Of a stretch of DNA of 64,000 bases, positions 34,061-45,100 are shown piece after piece. Made by a program: the position numbers and the translations under genes. The stretch comes from Streptomyces agglomeratus (GTDB lineage Bacteria > Actinomycetota > Actinomycetes > Streptomycetales > Streptomycetaceae), in the NCBI RefSeq assembly GCF_001746415.1, contig NZ_MEHJ01000001.1:5524501-5588500 (forward strand), written 5' to 3'. Under the pieces are notes generated by a model. That model did no database searches and was not told the origin of the DNA. It worked only from the letters and a program-made list of their open reading frames with translations. Numbering within the stretch: the stretch's first letter is position 1; each line of letters starts with the position of its first letter.

Positions 34061-34192
34061 CAACCGTGGTCCGTCGGGCGGGCGGCGTGGGCAAGGCCCT
34101 CACTCTCCCCGGCCCCTTCGGGTTCGACCTGGAGGCGGCGGCCTTCGTCTGAGCGGGGAGGTCCTGGCGGGTAGCATGGTCGGCACGGCAGA

Positions 34193-34593
34193 CGAGCCGG
34201 GCGGACGGCCGCGTGGAGATCTCCGGATCTCCCCGAGGAACGTCCGGGCTCCACAGGGCAAGGTGGTGGCTAACGGCCACCCGGGGTGACCCGCGGGACA
34301 GTGCCACAGAAAACAGACCGCCGGGGACTTCGGTTCCCGGTAAGGGTGAAACGGTGGTGTAAGAGACCACCAGCGCCTGAGGTGACTCAGGCGGCTAGGT
34401 AAACCCCACCTGGAGCAAGGTCAAGAGGGGCCGTCGCGAGGCGGCCCTGCGCGGACGATCGAGGGCTGCCCGCCCGAGTCCGCGGGTAGACCGCACGAGG
34501 CCGGCGGCAACGCCGGTCCTAGATGGATGGCCGTCGCCCCGACGACCGCGAGGTCCCGGGGCACAGAACCCGGCGTACAGCCCGACTCGTCTG
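34193..34593 (+). ncRNA. rnpB: RNase P RNA, type A
   Basis: The catalytic RNA subunit of RNase P, which removes 5' leaders from tRNA precursors. All hallmarks are present in order: the 5' P1 strand CGAGCCGGGCGG, CGAGGAACGTCCGGGCTCCAC (34233 onward), GGGTGACCCGCGGGACAGTGCCACAGAAA (CR-I to CR-III area), GGTAAGGGTGAAA with GGTGGTGTAAGAGACCACCAG, the central CTAGATGGATGGCCG region and the 3' ACAGAACCCGGCGTACAGCC (CR-IV/V) before P1 closure at GACTCGTCTG. Nearly identical to the Streptomyces rnpB I know. A -10 box candidate, TAGCAT, is at 34172-34177. A hairpin at 34631 follows. Confidence 0.97.
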
Positions 34594-34630
34594 CCCCACC
34601 CGCCCCCGCCCGTCACCGGCGGCGGTGGTG

Positions 34631-34651
34631 GTCCCCGCGGATGCGGGGGAC
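34631..34651 (+). terminator. hairpin terminator after rnpB
   Basis: CCCCGC GGAT GCGGGG stem-loop extended by an outer G-C/T-G pair, 38 bases after the rnpB 3' end and before the NTF2-like gene. Confidence 0.65.
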
Positions 34652-34705
34652 GGCAAGCGTGCGCATCCTTGACGGGGGTGTCCCAGCGAGCCGAGGAGTC
34701 TTCCC

Positions 34706-35029
34706 GTGGTCATGACCGCCGATCAGCTTTCGGAGCCGGCCGTACGCGCGTTCGTCGCCGCGGTCAACGCCAACGACCGTGAGGCGTTCCGGGACGTTCT
34801 CGCGCCCGGGGCGACCATGGCCGACGACGGGACGGAGCGCGACCTCGCCGAGTGGACGGAGCGGGAGATCTTCTCCTCGGGCGGCCGGATGGTCGTCGAG
34901 TCGGAGGAGGCGGGCGGCCGGTCCCTGGTCGTCCGGTACCGCAACGACACCTGGGGCGAGATGCGTACCGCCTGGAACTTCGTCGTGGACGGCGGGAAGA
35001 TCGCCCGCTTCGAGACGGGGCAGGCCTGA
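34706..35029 (+). CDS. SnoaL/NTF2-like small protein
   Basis: A 107-residue cone-fold (nuclear transport factor 2/SnoaL) protein: an N-terminal helix pair AVRAFVAAVNANDREAFRDVLAPG, TMADDGTERDLAEWTEREIFS, then strands SLVVRYRNDTWGEMRTAWNFVVDGGKIARFETGQA. Members bind small ligands or work as small isomerases or hydrolases; no catalytic residue can be assigned. GTG at 34706 with GAGGAG seven bases ahead (the ATG at 34712 is the alternative). Stand-alone, convergent with the lamin-tail protein gene. Confidence 0.82.
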   Translation: MVMTADQLSEPAVRAFVAAVNANDREAFRDVLAPGATMADDGTERDLAEWTEREIFSSGGRMVVESEEAGGRSLVVRYRNDTWGEMRTAWNFVVDGGKIARFETGQA

Positions 35030-35057
35030 CGTACCGCCGGGCCTGCCCCGCGGTGCG

Positions 35058-35510
35058 TCAGTGGCAGTACTTCGTGCCGTTGTTGCTGGTGGTCCAGGCG
35101 CAGGAGTCCAGCTGGGTGCCGCTCGGCTTGATCAGGCGGGCCTTGTCGCTGGTGTTGTTCCAGACGTACGAGCCCCGGCCCCAGTAGCGGTGGGCCGCCG
35201 TGTTGGTGCCCTTGCCCGTGTGGACGCGGACCGTCTTGTACGCGCCGATCCGGTACGAACCGAAGGTGTACGTGTAGCCCGTGTTGTCCTTCAGCTTGTA
35301 GCCCTGGAGTTGGATCGCCGAGCGGGTGTTGTTGTGGATCTCCACCCACTCCGCGTTCAGCGAGGTGTTGGTGCGGGTGTCACTGCCCGGGCTGTCGTAC
35401 TGGATCTTGCCGAGGTGCAGTCCGCCCTGGTGCGCGGCCGCCTGGGCGGGGGTGGCGGCGAGGAGCAGGGAGCCTGCCGCTACGGCAAGGGCGGCGACAT
35501 GTATGCGCAA
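35058..35510 (-). CDS. secreted lamin-tail domain (LTD) protein
   Basis: A 150-residue exported protein. Signal peptide MRIHVAALAVAAGSLLLAATPAQA, cleavage near residue 24. The remaining ~125 residues form a single lamin-tail domain: LNAEWVEIHNNTRSAIQLQGYKLKDNTGYTYTFG, KTVRVHTGKGTNTA and YVWNNTSDKARLIKPSGTQLDSCAW. Two cysteines at the C-terminus (DSCAW and KYCH) may form a disulfide. Such domains occur in secreted Streptomyces proteins, often with nucleases, here alone. Function unknown, perhaps a surface or extracellular adhesin. Confidence 0.87.
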   Translation of the reverse strand: MRIHVAALAVAAGSLLLAATPAQAAAHQGGLHLGKIQYDSPGSDTRTNTSLNAEWVEIHNNTRSAIQLQGYKLKDNTGYTYTFGSYRIGAYKTVRVHTGKGTNTAAHRYWGRGSYVWNNTSDKARLIKPSGTQLDSCAWTTSNNGTKYCH

Positions 35511-35592
35511 GGTGCACTCCGTGTGTGTGAATGGTGAAGAGAACTGGAGTATAGGGGTGCACCTCGCGAAATGGCCCCGTCCGGCCGGGCGT

Positions 35593-36471
35593 TCACACGT
35601 TCGGGCCGTCGGCCGCCTGCTCCGGGATGCGCGCGCCCGCGCCGCCGACCCTGATCCGCCCTTCGCCCGCGCGGAGTTCGACCGTCAGCACCCCTGGGCG
35701 TCCCATGTCGTCCCCCTGGTGGAGGGTCAGTACGGACTCCTCGGGGACCAGCCCGCACTCGCGCGCGTACGCCCCGAAGGCCGCCGCCGCGGCGCCCGTC
35801 GCCGGGTCCTCGACCACGCCGCCCACCGGGAACGGGTCGCGGACGTGGAACGTCGTCGCGTCCTCGCGCTACACCAGCTGCACCGTCGTCAGGTCCATCC
35901 GGCGCATCAGCGCGGCCAGCCGCTCGAAGTCGTACGACAGCTTCGCCAGCCGCTCGCGCGTCGCGGCCGCCAGGACCAGGTGGCGGGCACCCGCGTACGC
36001 GACGCGCGGCGGGAACGCGGGGTCCAGGTCGGCGGCGGGCCAGGCCAGCGCGGCTAGCGCCTCCGCCACGTCGGCCCCGGCCACGTCCTCGGTGTGCGGC
36101 TCGACGCTGGTGAGGGCGGCCCGGTACGTGCCGTCGGCGCTCGTGGTCACCGTCACCGGGACCGTGCCGGCCCGCGTCTCGAAGACCAGGTCGCCGGGAC
36201 GGCCGTGGTGCTCGGCGAGAGCCACCGCCGTGGCGACCGTCGCGTGGCCGCAGAACGGGACCTCGGCCTGCGGGCTGAGGTACCGCACGGTGAAGGCCCG
36301 TCCGGGCTCCAGCTCCCGCGTGAGGAAGGCCGTCTCGCTGTAGCCCACCTCGGCGGCCACGGCCAGCATGTCCGCGTCGTCGAGCCCGGCCGCGTCCAGG
36401 ACGACGCCCGCCGGATTACCGCCCTCCGGGTCGGTGGAGAAGGCGGTGTAGCGCAGGACCTCGGTGTCTGT
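35593..36471 (-). pseudogene. PhzF-family isomerase pseudogene (amber codon, no proper start)
   Basis: A PhzF-type protein (diaminopimelate-epimerase fold) broken in two places. Coding similarity begins at TDTEVLRYTAFSTDPEGGNPAG (around 36471) but no ATG, GTG or TTG precedes it in frame; TTC stands where the start would be expected. It runs through ADMLAVAAEVGYSETAFL (catalytic Glu), FCGHATVATAVALAEH, and then reaches TAG at 35869-35871, where homologous sequence continues without shift (REDATTFHVRDPFPVGGVVEDPATGAAAAAFGAY) to 35593. The TAG looks like TGG (Trp) with one change. ATG at 36369 could give a 166-residue fragment. A second, intact PhzF-like gene is at 52017. Confidence 0.82.
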
Positions 36472-36613
36472 GAATGACTTTATAAGGCGGCCAACGGCGG
36501 GCGTGCCCCCGGTGTTCCCGTGATCCGTCCACCGCGAGTCGCGGGTTGTGCCGCCCCAGGTGTCCCCGGCGTGGCGCGGTGTACCCCGGCGCCCCGGCGT
36601 GCCCCCGGCTTCC

Positions 36614-37366
36614 TCAGCCTCGTCCGACGTACGGCATCGCCGTCGCCAGTACCGTCGCGAACTGCACGTTCGCTTCCAACGGCAGCTCCGCCATGTGCAG
36701 CACCGTGCGCGCCACGTCCCGCACGTCCATCACCGGCTCCGCCATCAGTTCGCCGCTCGCCTGGAGAATGCCGGCCTGCATCTGCTCCGTCATGTCCGTC
36801 GCCGCGTTGCCGATGTCGATCTGGCCGCACGCGATCCGGTACGGCCGCCCGTCGAGCGACAGGGACTTGGTCAGGCCCGTCATGGCGTGCTTGGTGGTGG
36901 TGTACGCGATCGAGTGCGGCCGGGGCGCGTGCGCCGAGATCGAGCCGTTGTTGATGATCCGGCCGCCCTGCGGGTCCTGACTCTTCATCTGCCGGTACGC
37001 CGCCTGCGCACACAGGAAGGCACCCGTCACGTTCACATCGACGACCGCGCGCCACTCCTCGTACCCGACGTCCTCCAGCGGCACACCGCGCGGCCCGAAC
37101 GTGCCCGCGTTGTTGAAGAGCAGGTCGACGCGTCCGTAACGCTCCCGCACGGCGGCGAAGAGGGCGTTCACGTCGGCCGGGAGCGACACGTCCGCCGGTA
37201 CGCACAAGGTCTCGCCGCCCGCTTCCTGCGCGGTCTCTTCCAAGGGCGCGACACGCCGTCCGGCCAGCGCCACCGACCAGCCCGCCCCCGCCAGGGCGAG
37301 GGCGACGGCCCGGCCGATGCCCGAGCCCGCTCCGGTCACGACGGCGGTTTTCGTCTGAGGGTTCAT
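36614..37366 (-). CDS. short-chain dehydrogenase/reductase
   Basis: A 250-residue SDR. Cofactor motif [19 protein letters not shown], with AGRR after strand 2 pointing to NADP(H); FNNAGTFG; catalytic Ser in [26 protein letters not shown] with Y and K spaced as YxxxK. The C-terminal [25 protein letters not shown] is like a class often found beside oxidoreductases. Substrate unknown. The ATG at 37366 follows a 15-bp palindrome by 11 bases. Divergent from phoD. Confidence 0.87.
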   Translation of the reverse strand: MNPQTKTAVVTGAGSGIGRAVALALAGAGWSVALAGRRVAPLEETAQEAGGETLCVPADVSLPADVNALFAAVRERYGRVDLLFNNAGTFGPRGVPLEDVGYEEWRAVVDVNVTGAFLCAQAAYRQMKSQDPQGGRIINNGSISAHAPRPHSIAYTTTKHAMTGLTKSLSLDGRPYRIACGQIDIGNAATDMTEQMQAGILQASGELMAEPVMDVRDVARTVLHMAELPLEANVQFATVLATAMPYVGRG

Positions 37367-37377
37367 GGCCCAGCAGC

Positions 37378-37392
37378 GTACGTGACACGTAC
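37378..37392. promoter_or_regulatory. 15-bp perfect inverted repeat between the SDR and phoD genes
   Basis: GTACGTG A CACGTAC, exact 7-1-7 symmetry, in the 92-base divergent region; 11 bases ahead of the SDR ATG and 66 before phoD. Good operator candidate; no PhoP-type GTTCACC repeats are seen in this region. Confidence 0.55.
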
Positions 37393-37458
37393 ATGAAAGC
37401 GTGGCGACGCCCCGTACCACTCCAATACCTCTGACAACAGCCGTTAGGGGAGGGGCAG

Positions 37459-39078
37459 ATGACCAGCACATCGGGCCATGACCAGGAGCTCAGGGCAGCA
37501 GCACGGCACATCCACCGCCGCAGGTTCCTCACCGTCACCGGGGCCGCCGCCGCGCTCGCCTTCGCGACAAACCTCCCGGGCACCGCCCAGGCGGCGGAGC
37601 TCGACGCGAAGCGGATCACCGACGACCCCTTCACCCTCGGCGTAGCGTCCGGAGACCCGCTCCCCGGGTCCGTGCTCCTGTGGACGAGACTCGCCCCCAA
37701 GCCGTACGAGCCGGACGGCGGCCTGCCGCGCGCCCGCGTCCAGGTGCGCTGGGAACTCGCGCACGACGCCCGCTTCCGCCGGACCGTCAGGCGCGGCCAC
37801 GTCACCGCGCACCCCGAGTTCGCCCACAGCGTCCGCGTCGAGGCCGGCGGGCTGGACCCCGACCGCGTCTACTGGTTCCGCTTCCGCGCGGGCGACTGGA
37901 CCAGCCCGGCCGGCCGCACGCGCACGGCTCCCGCACGCGGCGCCCGCATCAGCGAGCTGCGGCTCGCGGCCGTCTCCTGCCAGGCGTACCACGACGGCTA
38001 CTTCACCGCGTACAAGCACCTGGCCGAGGAAGACCTCGACGTGGTCTTCCACCTCGGCGACTACCTCTACGAGTACGCCGTCAACGGCGTGGGCGGCGCC
38101 CGCGCCTACACCGACCGCCGCCTGCCCGCGCACTTCAACCGCGAGACGGTCACGCTGGAGGACTACCGGCTGCGGTACGCCCTCTACAAGTCCGACCCGG
38201 ACCTCATGGCCGCGCACGCCGCCCACCCCTTCGTCGTCACCTGGGACGACCACGAGACGGAGAACAACTACGCGGGCGGGACGCCGGAGAACGACGTACC
38301 GCCCGAGGAGTTCCTGCTGCGCAGGGCGGCGGCGTACCGCGCCTACTGGGAGAACCAGCCGCTGCGCGCCCCGCAGCGCCCCGACGCGGCCGACATGCGG
38401 CTCTACCGGCGGCTGCACTTCGGGCGGCTCGCGCAGTTCGACATCCTCGACACCCGCCAGTACCGCTCCAACCAGGCGTACGGCGACGGCTGGCAGCTCC
38501 CCGGCCCCGAGTCCGAGGACCCGTCGCGCACCATGACCGGCGCGGAGCAGGAGCGGTGGCTCATCGACGGCTGGCGCGAGTCGCGGGCGCTGTGGAACGT
38601 CGTACCGCAGCAGGTCACCTTCTCCCGGCGGCGCACCGTGGGCGACCCCAAGGTCAGCATGGACGCGTGGGACGGCTACCCGGCCTCGCGCAGGCGGGTG
38701 CTCGACGGGGCGGAGGCGGCGGGCGTCGACAACCTCATGGTGCTCACGGGTGACGTCCACGTCGCCCACGCCTTCGACCTGAAGAAGGACTTCGAGGACC
38801 CGGACTCGCGCACCGTCGGCACCGAGTTCATCACCACGTCCGTGTCCAGTGGCAAGGACGGGGCGCAGCGGCCCGCCAACTACGACCGCCTGATGCAGGG
38901 CAACGCGCACCTGAAGTTCTGCGGCGGCAGGCGCGGCTACACGACGGTCACGCTCGGCGGCGACGCGGCGCGCGCGGACTTCCGTACGGTGTCGGCGGTC
39001 ACGACGCCGGGCGCGCCGGTCACGACGGCGGCGTCGCTGGTGACGGAGGCGGGAAACCCGGGTCTGAAACCCGCTTGA
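37459..39078 (+). CDS. phoD: PhoD-family secreted alkaline phosphatase
   Basis: A 539-residue phosphodiesterase/alkaline phosphatase. Twin-arginine signal: [23 protein letters not shown], so it is exported folded, cofactor in place. The PhoD fold follows: an N-terminal beta domain ([22 protein letters not shown]), and a metal centre region with [22 protein letters not shown] (the metal-ligand Cys), [25 protein letters not shown] and [13 protein letters not shown]. It hydrolyses phosphomonoesters and diesters outside the cell. The ATG at 37459 has GGGGAGG ahead. Confidence 0.93.
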   Translation: MTSTSGHDQELRAAARHIHRRRFLTVTGAAAALAFATNLPGTAQAAELDAKRITDDPFTLGVASGDPLPGSVLLWTRLAPKPYEPDGGLPRARVQVRWELAHDARFRRTVRRGHVTAHPEFAHSVRVEAGGLDPDRVYWFRFRAGDWTSPAGRTRTAPARGARISELRLAAVSCQAYHDGYFTAYKHLAEEDLDVVFHLGDYLYEYAVNGVGGARAYTDRRLPAHFNRETVTLEDYRLRYALYKSDPDLMAAHAAHPFVVTWDDHETENNYAGGTPENDVPPEEFLLRRAAAYRAYWENQPLRAPQRPDAADMRLYRRLHFGRLAQFDILDTRQYRSNQAYGDGWQLPGPESEDPSRTMTGAEQERWLIDGWRESRALWNVVPQQVTFSRRRTVGDPKVSMDAWDGYPASRRRVLDGAEAAGVDNLMVLTGDVHVAHAFDLKKDFEDPDSRTVGTEFITTSVSSGKDGAQRPANYDRLMQGNAHLKFCGGRRGYTTVTLGGDAARADFRTVSAVTTPGAPVTTAASLVTEAGNPGLKPA

Positions 39079-39084
39079 ACCGTG

Positions 39085-40089
39085 TCACGCCTCGTCCGCC
39101 GGATAGCGGACGCCGACGCGGTCGCGCACCGCGTCGAGCGTCCGCATGACGGCGAGGCTGCCGGCCAGCGGGACGAGCGGCGACTCCTTCTCGCCGGCCC
39201 GCAGGCAGCGCATCACCTCGGCGGCCTCGTACCGGAGGCTGTGACGGCTGTCGACCCCGGCGGTGAACTCCTCGGGCTCCGCCCCGTTCCGGTGCAGTAC
39301 GAACCGGTCGGGGTAGAAGAAGCCGCGGCCCAGCTCGATCCGGCCCTTCGTCCCCGTCACGGCCGCCGTGATGGGGGTGTCGGCGGTGAGGGAACAGCTC
39401 AGCAGCGCCGTCGCGCCCGCGTCCCATCCGAGCAGCATGCCGGTGTTCAGGTCCACGCCCTCGGGCGACAGCAGCGCGTCCGCCTGTACGCGGTCGGGCT
39501 CGCCCAGCAGCAGGTGCGCGAACGACACCGGGTACACGCCGAGGTCCAGCAGCGCCCCGCCGCCGAGCGCGCGGTCACGCAGCCGGTGCTCGGGGGCGAA
39601 GGGCCCGGCGAGTCCGAAGTCGGCCTGTACGGTGCGCACTTCGCCGATCGCGCCGTCCCGGACCAGCTCCGCGAGGCGCCGGACGACCGGGTTGCAGTAC
39701 ATCCACATCGCCTCCATCAGGAAGCGGTCGTGGTGCCGGGCCGCGGCGACCAGTTCCTCTGCCTCGCGGGAGTTGAGCGTGAACGCCTTCTCGCACAGCA
39801 CCGCCCGGCCCGCCTCCAGGCACAGGCCGGCGGCGGCCCGGTGCGCGGAGTGCGGGCCCGCGACGTACACGACGTCGACGTCCTCGTCCGCGGCGAGCTC
39901 CGCCCAGCTTCCGTACGCCCTGGGTATCCCGAACCGCTCGGCGAACGCCTTCGCGGTCGCGAGCGTGCGCGAAGCCACCGCGACGACCTCCGCGCCGTCG
40001 GTCTCCCGCATCGCCAGCAGGTCCGCGGTGAACGACGACGCGATGCCGCCCGTGGCCAGCACGCCCCACCGTACGGTTTCCTTGCGCAT
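39085..40089 (-). CDS. Gfo/Idh/MocA-family oxidoreductase
   Basis: A 334-residue NAD(P)-dependent oxidoreductase. The Rossmann start is RWGVLATGGIASSFTADLL, with VVAVASRTLATAKAFAERFGI. The EKP-like motif is CEKAFTLN, and the substrate region holds [26 protein letters not shown], including the conserved G-x-L-x-D-x-G-x-Y motif. Likely acts on a sugar or cyclitol derivative; related to dihydrodiol or glucose-fructose oxidoreductases. ATG at 40089; in-frame GTG/ATG starts upstream have weaker support. Ends 6 bases from the convergent phoD. Confidence 0.88.
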   Translation of the reverse strand: MRKETVRWGVLATGGIASSFTADLLAMRETDGAEVVAVASRTLATAKAFAERFGIPRAYGSWAELAADEDVDVVYVAGPHSAHRAAAGLCLEAGRAVLCEKAFTLNSREAEELVAAARHHDRFLMEAMWMYCNPVVRRLAELVRDGAIGEVRTVQADFGLAGPFAPEHRLRDRALGGGALLDLGVYPVSFAHLLLGEPDRVQADALLSPEGVDLNTGMLLGWDAGATALLSCSLTADTPITAAVTGTKGRIELGRGFFYPDRFVLHRNGAEPEEFTAGVDSRHSLRYEAAEVMRCLRAGEKESPLVPLAGSLAVMRTLDAVRDRVGVRYPADEA

Positions 40090-40157
40090 CCCAGCCCCCG
40101 GGGAAAAGGTCTCGACCACTCTGGACGAGCTGAGAGCATAGGTGCAGATTCAACGAA

Positions 40158-41531
40158 ATGGAGATGCGAATGCCGGAGACAGGCCAGTCGACGCAAGGTC
40201 ACATATCCGGCGCTGGGGACAAATCGGGAGCTTCGACTCCGTCATCACCCGCATCTCCGGCCCCACCGGCAACTCAGCCCCCGCTCTCCACTCCGTCCCC
40301 AGCCCCGGCCGGCTCCGCCCCCGCGGCCCGTCGCGCGAGCCTTCTCGTCACCCTCGTACTCGGCGGGCTGACCGCGCTGCCCCCGCTCTCCATGGACATG
40401 TACCTCCCGGCTCTGCCCGAGGTCACGGAATCCCTGCGCGCGCCCGCCGCCACCGTGCAGCTCACACTGACCGCCTGTCTGGCCGGCATGGCGCTCGGGC
40501 AGCTCGTCGTCGGCCCGATGAGCGACCGGTTCGGCCGCCGCAGGCCGCTCCTCCTCGGCATGCTCGTGTACGTCGTGGCCACCGCGATCTGCGCCTTCGC
40601 TCCCTCCATCGAGCTCCTGATCGCCTTCCGCCTGCTCCAGGGGCTCGCGGGGGCGGCGGGCATCGTGATCGCGCGCGCTGTCGTCCGTGACCTCTACGAC
40701 GGTGTGGAGATGGCCCGGTTCTTCTCCACGCTGATGCTGATCTCCGGGGTGGCGCCGGTCATCGCGCCGGTCATTGGCGGCCAGGTGCTCCGCCTCACCG
40801 ACTGGCGGGGCGTCTTCGTGGTCCTCACCGCCGTCGGTGTCCTGCTGACGCTGGTGGTGTGGAAGTGGCTGCACGAGACACTTCCGGCGGACCGGCGGCA
40901 CGGGGGAGGCGTCGGCGAAGCGCTCCGTACGATGCGCGGCCTGCTCGCGGACCGCGCCTTCACCGGCTACGTACTGGCCGGCGGCCTCGCCTTCGCGGCC
41001 CTCTTCGCGTACATCGCGGCTTCCCCCTTCGTGGTGCAGGAGATTTTCGGCGCCTCCGCCCAGACCTTCAGCCTGCTCTTCGGCATCAACTCGGTCGGCC
41101 TGATCGCGGTGGGCCAGATCAACGGCAAACTGCTGGTGGGCCGGGTCAGCATGGACAAGGTCCTGGCGACGGGCCTGTCCCTCATCGCGCTGGCCTCCCT
41201 CGCCCTCCTCCTGATGACCACCGGGGTCTTCGGCGAGACCGGGCTGATACCGGTCGCCGCCGGCCTCTTCGTCCTGATGTCGTCGATGGGCCTCGCCCTG
41301 CCCAACACGAACGCCCTGGCACTGATGCGCACCCCGCACGCGGCGGGCTCGGCGTCCGCCCTGCTCGGTACGTCGTCCTTCCTGATCGGCGCGATCGCGT
41401 CCCCCCTGGTGGGCATCGCGGGCGAGGCGACGGCGGTCCCGATGGCAGTGGTCCAACTGAGCTGCGCCCTGGCGTCCCTGACGTGCTTCGCGGTGATGTG
41501 CCGGCCGTGGCGGCGAACCCTGTTCGTGTGA
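40158..41531 (+). CDS. Bcr/CflA-type MFS multidrug exporter
   Basis: A 457-residue DHA1 exporter. A long (~60 residues) Ser/Pro-rich N-terminal tail precedes LLVTLVLGGLTALPPLSMDMYLPALPEV, the Bcr/CflA family first helix. Motif A GPMSDRFGRRRPLL follows in the loop after TM2. About 12 hydrophobic segments. Three in-frame ATGs (40158, 40164, 40170) are possible. It should expel drugs such as bicyclomycin- or chloramphenicol-type compounds, but the natural substrate is unknown. Divergent from the oxidoreductase gene. Confidence 0.88.
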   Translation: MEMRMPETGQSTQGHISGAGDKSGASTPSSPASPAPPATQPPLSTPSPAPAGSAPAARRASLLVTLVLGGLTALPPLSMDMYLPALPEVTESLRAPAATVQLTLTACLAGMALGQLVVGPMSDRFGRRRPLLLGMLVYVVATAICAFAPSIELLIAFRLLQGLAGAAGIVIARAVVRDLYDGVEMARFFSTLMLISGVAPVIAPVIGGQVLRLTDWRGVFVVLTAVGVLLTLVVWKWLHETLPADRRHGGGVGEALRTMRGLLADRAFTGYVLAGGLAFAALFAYIAASPFVVQEIFGASAQTFSLLFGINSVGLIAVGQINGKLLVGRVSMDKVLATGLSLIALASLALLLMTTGVFGETGLIPVAAGLFVLMSSMGLALPNTNALALMRTPHAAGSASALLGTSSFLIGAIASPLVGIAGEATAVPMAVVQLSCALASLTCFAVMCRPWRRTLFV

Positions 41532-41592
41532 CAGCACCGGCCGGACGGTGGCGGCGTGCCGCCCGACGGCCCGACGGCCCGACGGACGGGAC

Positions 41593-41633
41593 GAGTCCGA
41601 CCCGTGGGACGACTTCCCACAGGGGGAGGACTC
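41593..41633. terminator. two-level hairpin between convergent genes
   Basis: Outer arms GAGTCC (41593-41598) / GGACTC (41628-41633) and inner stem GTGGGA CGACT TCCCAC (41604-41620). Lies between the exporter and the UvrA-like gene. Just left of it are three copies of an 8-bp unit GCCCGACG at 41561-41584. Confidence 0.65.
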
Positions 41634-41660
41634 GCCCCACAGGTCCGCGCACGCCCCCCG

Positions 41661-44054
<2,394 letters not shown>

Positions 44055-44136
44055 CGTGACTCCATCTGTGGGGCGGGGCCGCCTCGCGGTCTCCCTGGTC
44101 GGGGTAGCGCCCGGCGCACGCGCACGGGACCGGAGC

Positions 44137-44562
44137 TCATCGCTTGCGGGGCTGGTTGAAGCGCAGCATGTTGCCGGAGGGATCGCGGAAGGCGCAGTCG
44201 CGGACGCCGTACGGCTGGTCGACGGGCTCCTGGAGCACTTCGCCGCCCGCCGCGCTGATGCGCTCGAAGGTGGCGTCGACGTCGTCGGTCCTGAAGATGA
44301 CGCCGCGCAGCAGACCCTTGGCGAGCAGTTCCGCCATCGCCTTCTTGTCGGCGGCCGAGGCGTTGGGGTCCGCGAGCGGGGGTTCGAGGACGATGTCCAC
44401 ATCGGGCTGCGACGGCGAGCCGACGGTCACCCAGCGCATCCCCTCGAACCCGACGTCGTTGCGCACCTCCATGCCGAGGACGTCCCGGTAGAAGGCGAGG
44501 GCCTCGTCGTGGTGGTGGACGGCGATGAAGCACTGCGAAAGCGTGATGTCCATGCGTTTCAC
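44137..44562 (-). CDS. VOC-family (glyoxalase/bleomycin-resistance-like) protein
   Basis: A 141-residue vicinal oxygen chelate protein with two beta-alpha-beta-beta-beta units: SQCFIAVHHHDEALAFYRDVLGMEV and GVIFRTDDVDATFERISAAGGEVLQEP, ending DPSGNMLRFNQP. Metal positions would be His in FIAVHH and Glu near the end, but the second half has no clear His ligand, so it may bind drugs instead of doing catalysis. The GTG at 44562 overlaps the AraC stop (GTGA), making translational coupling likely; ATG at 44553 is the alternative. Middle gene of the AraC-VOC-UvrA-like operon. Confidence 0.87.
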   Translation of the reverse strand: MKRMDITLSQCFIAVHHHDEALAFYRDVLGMEVRNDVGFEGMRWVTVGSPSQPDVDIVLEPPLADPNASAADKKAMAELLAKGLLRGVIFRTDDVDATFERISAAGGEVLQEPVDQPYGVRDCAFRDPSGNMLRFNQPRKR

Positions 44563-44984
44563 GTTACGGGCGGGGGCTCGCGTTTCGCTTCTCCATTCCT
44601 GACCGGTCGCGTGTAGATCTTGGCGACGCAGGCGGGGACGGCGGCGCCGTCGTCATGGCGGCGGGCCCGGTACGAACTCGGGCTCTCGCCGACCAGTTCG
44701 GTGAACCGCGAGCTGAACGAACCCAGTGACGTACAGCCGACCGCGAAGCAGACCTCCGTCACCGTCAGGTCGCCCCGCCGCAGCAGCGCCTTGGCGCGCT
44801 CGATCCGCCGCGTCATCAGATAGCTGTACGGCGACTCCCCGAAGGCGGCGCGGAAGCTGCGGGAGAAATGGCCCGACGACATGAGGGCGTCGCGCGCCAG
44901 CGCCGGAACGTCGAGCGGCTGGGCGTAGTCGCGGTCCATCCGGTCACGGGCCCGGCGCAGCCGGACGAGGTCCTCCAGATTCAC
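44559..44984 (-). CDS. short AraC-family transcriptional regulator
   Basis: A 141-residue protein almost entirely made of the double HTH of the AraC/XylS family: DYAQPLDVPALARDALMSSGHFSRSFRAAFGESPYSYL and RGDLTVTEVCFAVGCTSLGSFSSRFTELVGESPSSYRAR. There is no N-terminal sensing domain, so it acts as a MarA/SoxS-like activator whose amount, not ligand, matters, or as one fused to nothing. GTG at 44984 with GGGAGG ahead. The first gene of an operon with the VOC protein and the UvrA-like ATPase, likely its targets. Confidence 0.87.
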   Translation of the reverse strand: MNLEDLVRLRRARDRMDRDYAQPLDVPALARDALMSSGHFSRSFRAAFGESPYSYLMTRRIERAKALLRRGDLTVTEVCFAVGCTSLGSFSSRFTELVGESPSSYRARRHDDGAAVPACVAKIYTRPVRNGEAKREPPPVT

Positions 44985-45100
44985 GTGACCACCCTCCCAC
45001 AGCACCGCGCGCCGGTGACGGCGCGGAGGAGGACCGGGCGCCCCGGCGCGGGCGGCTCCCGGCCCGCCGACCGCTCGCGTCCCCCGGACCGCCCCCGCTC

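Noticed and set aside
34527..34715. 62-codon frame inside the rnpB tail
   Set aside because: Overlaps the conserved RNase P RNA and its terminator; composition is random-like.
41561..41584. Three 8-bp GCCCGACG units, possible CRISPR-like or integron repeat
   Set aside because: Too short, no spacers and no cas genes; simple slippage repeat near a terminator.
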